The position numbers were made by a program, and so were the translations under genes. From assembly GCA_031277195.1 (NCBI GenBank), contig JAITMU010000166.1, forward strand, positions 1-5,141: 5,141 nt of DNA, written 5' to 3'. Below are positions 1 through 5,141 of this stretch, one piece after another; position 1 is the first letter of the stretch; every line of letters starts with the position of its first letter. The DNA comes from Gallionellaceae bacterium. GTDB lineage: Bacteria; Pseudomonadota; Gammaproteobacteria; Burkholderiales; Gallionellaceae. The notes beneath the pieces were generated by a model. It searched no databases. It had not been told where the DNA came from and was given only the letters and a program-made list of their open reading frames with translations.

Positions 1-516
1 CCTTGCGCGATGGCGCTGGTCGATATCCATTTGCCGGACGGGTCGGGCATTGATTTGATCCGCGACTGGCACAAGTACGATCCGGCGCTGCCGATTCTGG
101 TGATTTCTGCCTGGAGCACGGGGCCGCTGATTTTGTCGGCGTTGCAGGCGGGGGCGACGGGGTATCTGCTGAAGGAGCGGGACGATGTTGAGATTTCGCT
201 GTCGATCCGCAGCGCCTTGCGCGGCGGCGCGCCGATTGATCCTTTCGTCGCGCGGCACATTCTGGAGATCACCGCCAACGATCCGCCGCCGAGCGCGCCT
301 GCGGCGACGCCAGTGTCGCGGGGGAAATTGAGTCGGCGCGAGGTGGATATTCTCGTGCAGGTCAACAAGGGGAAAACGAATCAGGAAATAGCCGATACGC
401 TGGGCTTGTCGAAACTGACTGTCGAATGCTACACAAAAAACATTTACAAGAAACTGGCTGTCCGCTCACGCTCCGAAGCGGCCTTCGTGGCGCGCGAGCG
501 TGGTTTGCTGCCTTAG
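1..516 (+). CDS. NarL/LuxR-family response regulator (5' partial)
   Basis: This is a DNA-binding response regulator that presumably receives a phosphoryl group from the kinase encoded immediately downstream. The frame is open to the left edge (codons P-C-A before the ATG at 10), so ATG 10 is internal and the true start lies outside the window. The receiver half shows the acceptor Asp in LVDIHLPDGSG (codon 22-24), the conserved Ser in VISAW (106-108) and the conserved Lys in GYLLKE (172-174). A short linker rich in Pro and Ala follows. The C-terminal LuxR-type helix-turn-helix spans about 328-505 (LSRREVDIL, GKTNQEIADTLGLS, then TVECYTKNIYKKLAVRSRSE), and the family-typical end ARERGLLP is followed by TAG. 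The C-terminus is complete, so I see no frameshift despite the kinase frame beginning inside it. Target genes are not visible. The adjacent bcsS-like gene is a plausible one, by inference only. Confidence 0.93.
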   Translation, partial: PCAMALVDIHLPDGSGIDLIRDWHKYDPALPILVISAWSTGPLILSALQAGATGYLLKERDDVEISLSIRSALRGGAPIDPFVARHILEITANDPPPSAPAATPVSRGKLSRREVDILVQVNKGKTNQEIADTLGLSKLTVECYTKNIYKKLAVRSRSEAAFVARERGLLP

Positions 517-2390
517 CTGCCGCGTTTTTGCTGCACGCGGGCGCGGCGATGGCGGCAGACGTCACGTGCGCGGTGCGCGCGGAGGCGACGCGCGCCGAAA
601 ATTGGGCGGCGCAAACGCCGCCGCTTGATGGCTGGATGCCGGTCACGCTGCCGGACATGTGGACGACACGCTGGCCGGAGTTCGATGGCGTGGTCTGGTA
701 TCGCTTGAATTTTGACGCGGCCTGCGCGCAAGGTCAGCCGCTGGCGGCCTGGATGGATTGGCTGAACATGGCGGGCGCGATTTATCTGAACGATGCGCTG
801 CTCGAACAAGACGCGCAACTGACCGAGCCGCTTTCCCGCATGTGGAATACGCCGCGCTACTGGCTGCTGCCCGCGCCGCTGTTGCATCCGGGCAAAAATC
901 ATCTGACGGTGCGCGTGTCCGGTCTTGCCGCTTATGCGCCAGGATTGGGGCAGGTCGTGATCGGCGCGCCCGCCGACGTGCGTCCGCTTTTCGACAACGC
1001 CTGGCTGGTGCGCTACGACTTGCAGTGGTTCAGTCTGGCGACGACCGCCACGCTGGCCTGCTTCTTTTTCGCGTCCTGGTTGATGCGGCGACAGGAGCGC
1101 AGCTACGGCTGGTTCAGCCTGCAAAGTTTTGCCTGGTTCGGCGTGGTGACGAATCAAGTCGCGACAACGGTGTGGCCGTTTTCCACCACGGACGCATGGG
1201 AGGTCGCCAACACGCTGATGTTCATCGTTTACGGCGGCAGCTTTACCATGTTCTTCATCAGTTTCGTCGGGGTAAAGCCGAGGCGCACCACGATTGCGCT
1301 GTTTGCGTTCATCGCTTTTCAAGCCTTGGCGATACTGCTTGCGCCGCAGGCGCGGATCGAGGAAGTGCGCGCCATCCTGATGACGATGAGCGCCACGCTG
1401 GTCATCTGCTGTTGCCTGTGGTTTTCAGGCTATGCGCTGTTCCGCCGCCAGACGCCCTACCTCGTGCTGGCAGCTTGCACGATCATTTTTATCGCCGCTG
1501 GCGTGCATGATCTGCTCACGTTTCTGGGCGTGCTGACCAACAACATTTATTACACCGCGCTGACCACTCAATTCCTGATGATCGCGATGGCGCTGCTGCT
1601 GGCCTGGCGCTTCACGCAAAGCCAAAATCGAATCGAAGGTTTCAACGATGAATTGACCGCCAAAGTCGCCGATGCGCAGGCGGAATTAGGCGAGATGCTC
1701 ACGCGCCAGCACACGCTGGAAGTCACCCATGCGCGCGTCAGCGAACGGCTGTCGCTGGCGAACGATTTGCACGACGGGCTGGGCAACACGCTGACCAACA
1801 ACATCATCACGCTGGAGCACGCGCCGCGCGATGAAACGTCGGATCGGTTTCTCGCCGTGCTGCGCGAACTGCGCGACGATCTGCGCAACATCATCGACAC
1901 CGTGGCGACCAGTTCGCACTCGCTCGCCGAACTGATCGCGCCGCTGCGCCATCGCATCATGCGCTCGTTTGAAGTGCGCGACGTCGCCTGCCGCTGGACG
2001 ATGCCGGAACACGACGTTCAGCTAAGCGACACGCGCGTCGCCGCCGACGTGATGCGCTTGTTGCAGGAAAGCCTGACCAACGCGCTGCGCCACAGCGGCG
2101 CGACCGCCGTGCAGGTTGACATCGGCGTGGACGGCGCGGCGCTGCTGCTGTCGATCAAAGACAACGGCCACGGCTTCGACCCGGAAGCCGTCGCCGTCAC
2201 CGGATTGGGATTGCGTTCCATGCGGATGCGCGCGGGGCGATACGGTGGGACGTTTGATCTGCGTTCGTCGGAAAAGGGGACGGAATTGCAGATTCGGATG
2301 GAGGATGTGGTACAGCCGCTGGACGATGCGCCCTCCTCGACAGAAAAAAACACCAGCGAACAGTCTCCTCTCCCTCCGGGAGAGGGCTAG
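426..2390 (+). CDS. 7TM sensor histidine kinase, HisKA_3/HATPase (NarX/UhpB class)
   Basis: Inner-membrane sensor kinase of about 654 residues, partner of the upstream regulator. A signal peptide is visible (basic RGAR, hydrophobic AWFAALAAAFLL, predicted cleavage AMA|ADV after residue 43). Residues 44-195 form a predicted periplasmic domain with a jelly-roll, carbohydrate-binding-like look (VTLPDMW, GVVWYRLNF, IYLND, LTVRVSGL). Seven hydrophobic segments follow between about 201 and 396, as in 7TMR-DISM proteins, then a coiled-coil linker (about 397-440). The HisKA_3 box DLHDGLG carries phospho-acceptor His449. The ATPase shows the N box ESLTNALRHS (Glu548, Asn552), DNGHGFD (579-585) and GLGLRSM (593-599). 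ATG 426 is chosen because it is the only start that keeps the whole signal peptide; in-frame TTG 528 or ATG 549 would destroy it. It overlaps the regulator by 91 bp and has no clear Shine-Dalgarno sequence. The last residues (SPLPPGEG) and the TAG are read from a REP-like repeat. The ligand is unknown. The function is secure; the start is not. Confidence 0.92.
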   Translation: MLHKKHLQETGCPLTLRSGLRGARAWFAALAAAFLLHAGAAMAADVTCAVRAEATRAENWAAQTPPLDGWMPVTLPDMWTTRWPEFDGVVWYRLNFDAACAQGQPLAAWMDWLNMAGAIYLNDALLEQDAQLTEPLSRMWNTPRYWLLPAPLLHPGKNHLTVRVSGLAAYAPGLGQVVIGAPADVRPLFDNAWLVRYDLQWFSLATTATLACFFFASWLMRRQERSYGWFSLQSFAWFGVVTNQVATTVWPFSTTDAWEVANTLMFIVYGGSFTMFFISFVGVKPRRTTIALFAFIAFQALAILLAPQARIEEVRAILMTMSATLVICCCLWFSGYALFRRQTPYLVLAACTIIFIAAGVHDLLTFLGVLTNNIYYTALTTQFLMIAMALLLAWRFTQSQNRIEGFNDELTAKVADAQAELGEMLTRQHTLEVTHARVSERLSLANDLHDGLGNTLTNNIITLEHAPRDETSDRFLAVLRELRDDLRNIIDTVATSSHSLAELIAPLRHRIMRSFEVRDVACRWTMPEHDVQLSDTRVAADVMRLLQESLTNALRHSGATAVQVDIGVDGAALLLSIKDNGHGFDPEAVAVTGLGLRSMRMRAGRYGGTFDLRSSEKGTELQIRMEDVVQPLDDAPSSTEKNTSEQSPLPPGEG

Positions 2391-2398
2391 GGTGAGGG
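2366..2398 (+). repeat. REP-like palindrome, copy 1 (direct)
   Basis: The element has a GC-rich hairpin (CCTCTCCC at 2367-2374, loop TCC, GGGAGAGG at 2378-2385) followed by a conserved tail AGGGTGAGGG ending at 2398. It resembles the short repetitive extragenic palindromes dispersed in many proteobacterial genomes. It matches the reverse complement of copy 2 (2443-2475) at 30 of 33 positions. It contains the last codons and the TAG stop (2388-2390) of the sensor kinase, so it has intruded into, or formed, the end of that gene. Its tail also carries GAGGG (2394-2398), five bases before an ATG at 2404. Confidence 0.85.
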
Positions 2399-2442
2399 AA
2401 CACATGTTGAAATACACACCACCAGCGATTTCCGTACCTCAA

Positions 2443-2475
2443 CCCTCACCCCAACCCTCTCCCGGAGGGAGAGGG
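2443..2475 (-). repeat. REP-like palindrome, copy 2 (inverted)
   Basis: This is an inverted copy of the element at 2366-2398. On the + strand the tail CCCTCACCCC comes first, then a perfect 9-bp stem (CCCTCTCCC at 2455-2463, loop GGA, GGGAGAGGG at 2467-2475). Together with copy 1 it forms a head-to-head doublet separated by 44 bases, the layout typical of REP pairs (BIME-like). It ends three bases before the ATG of the bcsS-like gene and contains that gene's best ribosome-binding site. Confidence 0.87.
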
Positions 2476-2478
2476 AGT
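2464..2478 (+). promoter_or_regulatory. REP-derived ribosome-binding site of the bcsS-like gene
   Basis: GGAGG at 2464-2468, continuing as a purine run to 2477, lies ten bases before the ATG at 2479. It is the strongest Shine-Dalgarno match near this gene. It consists wholly of the loop and right arm of REP-like copy 2, so folding of that hairpin would hide it. That it works as the ribosome-binding site is inferred from position and sequence. Confidence 0.6.
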
Positions 2479-3225
2479 ATGAGTATTTGCCTCGCCTGCC
2501 TGCTGCTCATCACCAGCAACGCCGCCCGCGCGGAAAATGCCGCGCCGCCGCCGGTTTTCATCGTCCCCTACGCGGGCGCAGACGTTGCGCCACGGGCGAA
2601 TTACACCTACGGCGGCGTGGTCATGTCGCTGAACGGCGACCTCACCCGCCCGGGTTTTGCCGCGCGCGTTTTTGCCGCGTATGGCGAATATGAAAACCGG
2701 AATTTCGCCGCCACGTCGGGGCGCATACAAGGTCACGTCGTGATGAGCGAGGCGCTGGTCGGCTACCAGACCTACCGCGAGTCTTATCGAATCGGCGGCT
2801 ACATCGGCCTGGAGCGGCAGGACGTTTACATGCTCATGCCCGATCTCGGCGGCGTGAAATCCCGCTCCGCCGAAAACGGCGTGAAGGTGTTGCTGGATTT
2901 TGAAACGCTGCCCACCACGCCGTACTACCTCAACGCCATGGCGAGTTATTCGGAGGCGTTCAACAGTTACTGGATACGCCTGCGTCCAGGACGCCGATTC
3001 GGCGCTGTCACGCTGGGACCTGAATTAACGTTTCAGGGCAATCGGGAGGGGAACAATCAACGCGCCGGCATTTTCGCCGCCGCCACCTGGCCGTTTGGCA
3101 ACGGCAACTATTTCAGCGCGAGCCTGTCCGGCGGGTATGCGCTCATCGGCAAACAAGACTTCACCACCATCGTCGGCACGCACAGCGGGGCATATGGGAG
3201 TTTGTTGGGGATTTTTTATTTTTAA
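2479..3225 (+). CDS. bcsS: BcsS-like cellulose biosynthesis outer-membrane protein
   Basis: The 248-residue product looks like an exported outer-membrane beta-barrel. A short signal peptide (MSICLACLLLITSNAARA, cleavage before ENAAPPP) is followed by alternating aromatic and polar strands, ending in the aromatic C-terminus LLGIFYF typical of barrel proteins. Segments resembling the BcsS family (cellulose biosynthesis protein BcsS) are YTYGGVVMSLNGDL, the GYQTYRESYRIGGYIGLE region, LPTTPYYLNAMASYSEAFNSYW and LRPGRRFGAVTLGPE. In that family the protein is associated with cellulose-synthase loci, but its molecular role is poorly known and no bcs synthase gene is visible here. It follows the kinase in a likely operon. 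ATG 2479 is preferred for its GGAGG. ATG 2404 is an alternative: it also has a REP-derived GAGGG, and it would add 25 residues read largely from REP copy 2. The chosen signal peptide lacks the usual basic n-region, so the start stays uncertain. The family assignment is by recalled sequence pattern. Confidence 0.68.
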   Translation: MSICLACLLLITSNAARAENAAPPPVFIVPYAGADVAPRANYTYGGVVMSLNGDLTRPGFAARVFAAYGEYENRNFAATSGRIQGHVVMSEALVGYQTYRESYRIGGYIGLERQDVYMLMPDLGGVKSRSAENGVKVLLDFETLPTTPYYLNAMASYSEAFNSYWIRLRPGRRFGAVTLGPELTFQGNREGNNQRAGIFAAATWPFGNGNYFSASLSGGYALIGKQDFTTIVGTHSGAYGSLLGIFYF

Positions 3226-3228
3226 CCC

Positions 3229-3260
3229 GCCATCATTCCAGCGTTCGTTGGAATGACGGC
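3229..3260. repeat. dRS3-like palindrome / convergent-gene hairpin
   Basis: Inverted repeat GCCATCATTCCA (3229-3240) and TGGAATGACGGC (3249-3260) with one mismatch in 12 pairs. The eight-base centre can extend the stem further. The inner 20 bases (3235-3254) have the form ATTCC-N10-GGAAT, close to the neisserial dRS3 repeat ATTCCC-N8-GGGAAT; related palindromes are common in betaproteobacteria. It begins three bases after the TAA of the bcsS-like gene and may help stop transcription or protect the mRNA 3' end. It lacks a following T-run, so a canonical terminator is not shown. Confidence 0.7.
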
Positions 3261-3268
3261 ATCAATTT

Positions 3269-3307
3269 CCCTCTCCCCATTTATGGGGAGAGGGTCAGGG
3301 TGAGGGG
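3269..3307 (+). repeat. REP-like palindrome, copy 3
   Basis: A perfect 12-base inverted repeat, CCCTCTCCCCAT (3269-3280) and ATGGGGAGAGGG (3283-3294), is followed by TCAGGGTGAGGGG. The arms and the AGGGTGAGGG tail match copies 1 and 2, but the stem is longer with an AT-rich tip, so it is a variant of the same family. It fills the gap between the convergent bcsS-like and rng genes, ending 14 bases before the rng stop codon. It may act as a 3' stabiliser or a weak bidirectional terminator. No U-tract follows in either direction. Confidence 0.8.
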
Positions 3308-3321
3308 AGAACAACCCGCGC

Positions 3322-4773
3322 TCACATCAAAATCACGTCATACTGCTCCTGACTGTACAACGTCTCCACCTGCAACGACACCGGCTTGCCGATGAAGTCC
3401 GAGGTTTGCGCCAGACCCTGCGATTCTTCGTCGAGGAACAAATCAATCACCGGCTGCGAGGCCAATATGCGGTATTCGCGGGCGTTGAACTGGCGCGCTT
3501 CGCGCACGATTTCGCGCAGGATTTCGTAACACACGGTCTGCGCGGTTTTCACTTCGCCGCGTCCTTCGCAGGTGGGACACGGTTCGCACAGCACATGCGC
3601 CAGACTTTCGCGCGTGCGCTTGCGCGTCATCTCCACCAGACCCAGCGCGGAAAAATCGCTCACCGTGGTGCGCGTGCGGTCGCGCGCCAGCGTCTTTTTG
3701 AATTCTTCCAGCACGGCTTCGCGATGTTCGGCGGAATCCATGTCGATAAAATCGCACACAATAATTCCGCCGAGATTGCGCAGTCGCAACTGACGCGCGA
3801 TGACTTGCGCGGCTTCGAGATTGGTCTTGAATACCGTGTCGTCAAAATTGCGCACGCCGACAAAACCGCCGGTGTTCACGTCCACCGTGGTCAGCGCTTC
3901 GGTCTGGTCGATGATGAGGTAGCCGCCGGATTTCAGATCGACACGACGCGACAGGGCGCGCTCGATTTCCTGCTCCACACCGTGCAGATCAAACAGCGGG
4001 CGGTCGCCCGCGTACAGTTCCAGTTGCGCCAGCGCGCTGGCGGTGTAGTCCCGGCCAAACGTCGTCATGCGTTGCAGCGTCCCGCGCGAATCCACCAGAA
4101 TGCGGCTCGTGTCCTCGTTGACGAAATCGCGCAGCACGCGCAGGCTGATGTCGAGCTCCTGATACAACAGCGCGGGCGCGGGCGAAGTCTGCGAGCGTTC
4201 CCGCAACATGCGCCAGAGCTTGTCGAGATAGGCGATGTCGGCGAGAAACTCCTTGTCCGTCGCCGTTTCCGCCATGGTGCGGACGATGTAGCCGCCGCTG
4301 TGATCGGGCGGCAGCAAACCCTGCAAACGCAAGCGCAAGGCTTCGCGCTCGGCCTCGTCCTCGATGCGCTGCGACACGCCGATGTGCGCTTCCTGCGGCA
4401 GATACACCAGCAGCCGCCCCGCAATGCTGATCTGCGTGGACAATCGCGCGCCCTTGCTGCCGATCGGTTCCTTGATGACCTGCACCAGCAGCGTCTGACC
4501 GTCGGACAGCATTTTTTCGATCGGCTTGGCTTCTTCGTTGCGCTGGTTTTCCCAGATGTCGGCGACGTGCAAAAAAGCGGAACGCTCCAGCCCAATGTCG
4601 ATGAAGGCGGACTGCATCCCCGGCAGCACGCGCTTCACCTTGCCGACATACACATTGCTGACGATGCCGCGATTGCTGCCGCGCTCGATGTGCAGTTCCT
4701 GCACGACGCCCTGCTGCATCACGGCGACGCGCGTTTCCTGCGGCGTGACGTTGATCAAAATTTCTTCGCTCAT
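3322..4773 (-). CDS. rng: Ribonuclease G
   Basis: Full-length 483-residue RNase G (E. coli Rng is about 489), an endoribonuclease of the RNase E/G family that matures the 5' end of 16S rRNA and cuts selected mRNAs in the cytoplasm. It has the N-terminal MSEEILINVTPQETRVAV and an S1-type RNA-binding domain from about residue 38 (NVYVGKVKRVLPGMQSAFIDIG, continuing to SAFLHVADI). IVRT at 163-166 matches the 5'-monophosphate-sensing segment of RNase E. Metal-binding catalytic residues are Asp298 in VDVNTGG (with Asn300) and Asp341 in CDFIDMD, spaced 43 residues apart as in RNase E D303/D346. The Zn-link is CPTC (399-402). There is no RNase E-like degradosome scaffold tail, which separates it from Rne. 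Its ATG overlaps the maf stop (ATGA) and no Shine-Dalgarno sequence is evident upstream, so translation is probably coupled to maf. Confidence 0.97.
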   Translation of the reverse strand: MSEEILINVTPQETRVAVMQQGVVQELHIERGSNRGIVSNVYVGKVKRVLPGMQSAFIDIGLERSAFLHVADIWENQRNEEAKPIEKMLSDGQTLLVQVIKEPIGSKGARLSTQISIAGRLLVYLPQEAHIGVSQRIEDEAEREALRLRLQGLLPPDHSGGYIVRTMAETATDKEFLADIAYLDKLWRMLRERSQTSPAPALLYQELDISLRVLRDFVNEDTSRILVDSRGTLQRMTTFGRDYTASALAQLELYAGDRPLFDLHGVEQEIERALSRRVDLKSGGYLIIDQTEALTTVDVNTGGFVGVRNFDDTVFKTNLEAAQVIARQLRLRNLGGIIVCDFIDMDSAEHREAVLEEFKKTLARDRTRTTVSDFSALGLVEMTRKRTRESLAHVLCEPCPTCEGRGEVKTAQTVCYEILREIVREARQFNAREYRILASQPVIDLFLDEESQGLAQTSDFIGKPVSLQVETLYSQEQYDVILM

Positions 4774-5141
4774 GGGACAGCAGGATAGCCGAAGGCGCGC
4801 AACAGCTCCACCGTTTCCGCCAGCGGCAAACCCATCACGCCGGTGTAACTGCCGTCGATGCGCCGCGCGAACGCACCCGCGCGACCTTGAATCGCATACG
4901 CGCCCGCCTTGTCATCGCACTCGCCGGATTGGACGTAACGCTGGATGCGCTCCTCGTCGAGCGGAATGAAATCGACGGTGGTGATGCTGAGGCGGCTCTC
5001 CGTGCGACCATCAAACGTCATCGCCACCGCGCTCAACACTTCATGTGTGCGCCCCGACAAACGGCGCAACATCGCAGCAGCTTCTTCGCGGTTGGCGGGT
5101 TTGCCGAGAATGTCGCCATCCAACGCGACTGTCGTGTCGGC
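4770..5141 (-). CDS. maf: Maf-family nucleotide pyrophosphatase, YhdE type (5' partial)
   Basis: C-terminal 123 residues of a Maf protein, usually about 190-200 long. The N-terminal part with the SxSPRR substrate loop lies beyond the right edge. Visible motifs are ADTTVALDGDILGKP (the Asp at visible residue 2 is the catalytic base position of the family), REEAAAMLRRLSGRTHEV, then DDKAGAYAIQGRAGAF and GSYTGVMGLPLAETVELL. The DKAGAYAIQG signature fits the YhdE-type dTTP/UTP pyrophosphatases rather than the YceF (m7GTP) type. The family hydrolyses non-canonical or excess nucleoside triphosphates to monophosphates, and overproduction is known to inhibit septum formation. The frame is open to position 5141 with no real start inside the window; the TTG at 5123 is an internal Leu codon. 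It is followed directly by rng with a 4-bp ATGA overlap, an order common in beta- and gammaproteobacteria. Confidence 0.95.
   Translation of the reverse strand, partial: ADTTVALDGDILGKPANREEAAAMLRRLSGRTHEVLSAVAMTFDGRTESRLSITTVDFIPLDEERIQRYVQSGECDDKAGAYAIQGRAGAFARRIDGSYTGVMGLPLAETVELLRAFGYPAVP

Noticed and set aside
426..516. A frameshift or gene fusion between regulator and kinase
   Set aside because: The regulator ends with the normal C-terminus of its family and a stop, and the kinase starts with a plausible signal peptide. Both proteins are complete, so the overlap needs no sequencing error.
513..1322. Minus-strand open frame (269 codons) opposite the kinase
   Set aside because: It is a high-GC shadow of the kinase with Arg/Gln/His-rich composition and no recognisable motif.
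758..1510. + strand frame of 250 codons inside the kinase
   Set aside because: It is an out-of-frame shadow of the membrane domain. The kinase frame itself is continuous with clear motifs.
2407..2435. Possible promoter starting with TTGAAA at 2407-2412
   Set aside because: No acceptable -10 box lies 16-18 bases downstream, and the short gap after the kinase fits operon transcription.
2366..2475. CRISPR array or insertion-sequence ends
   Set aside because: The repeats are inverted, palindromic and only three in number, with no regular spacers, transposase or target-site duplication. They fit REP-like elements better.
2116..2478. Upstream extension of the bcsS-like frame to 2116
   Set aside because: The extension overlaps kinase ATPase codons in another frame and has the low-complexity Arg/Ser/Pro look of a shadow and of translated REP sequence. 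Only ATG 2404 remains a realistic alternative.
3229..3294. Classical rho-independent terminators
   Set aside because: Both hairpins are strong, but no run of T follows either one on either strand, so I list them as repeats and not as terminators.
3406..4788. Long + strand open frame (460 codons) opposite rng
   Set aside because: It is antisense to an intact, motif-complete RNase G. Its composition (very rich in His, Gln, Arg and Ala) is what a high-GC antisense frame gives, and no family features are visible.

Overview
The window looks like a stretch of a high-GC proteobacterial chromosome, most likely a betaproteobacterium. Three things point that way. The maf-rng order with an ATGA overlap is a common housekeeping arrangement there. 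The sensor kinase and response regulator resemble pairs seen in Burkholderiales and Rhodocyclales relatives. The intergenic DNA carries REP-like and dRS3-like palindromes. The lineage is inferred from protein and repeat style; no rRNA or other phylogenetic marker is present.

Left part (1-2390, + strand): a two-component system. The window opens inside a NarL/LuxR-type response regulator whose N-terminus lies off the left edge. It is followed by a histidine kinase with a signal peptide, a predicted periplasmic jelly-roll-like sensor domain, seven membrane helices, and HisKA_3 and HATPase modules. The kinase reading frame appears to start inside the regulator's helix-turn-helix codons, giving an unusually long (91 bp) gene overlap.

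Middle (2366-3225, + strand): an inverted pair of REP-like palindromes sits exactly at the junction between the kinase and a small outer-membrane protein that resembles the cellulose-biosynthesis protein BcsS. One palindrome supplies the last codons and stop of the kinase. The other supplies the ribosome-binding site of the bcsS-like gene. The three + strand genes are tightly spaced and probably co-transcribed, which suggests a sensory operon linked to exopolysaccharide or envelope function.

Convergent spacer (3226-3321): two hairpins back to back, a dRS3-like palindrome and a third REP-like copy. Neither has a clear U-tract.

Right part (3322-5141, - strand): rng (ribonuclease G), preceded in the same operon by maf (YhdE-type nucleotide pyrophosphatase), which runs off the right edge. 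Both are ordinary housekeeping genes. No gene-free stretch exceeds 300 bases. I saw no tRNA, rRNA, CRISPR, insertion sequence or defence system. The most interesting material is the REP-built kinase/bcsS junction and the long regulator/kinase overlap.
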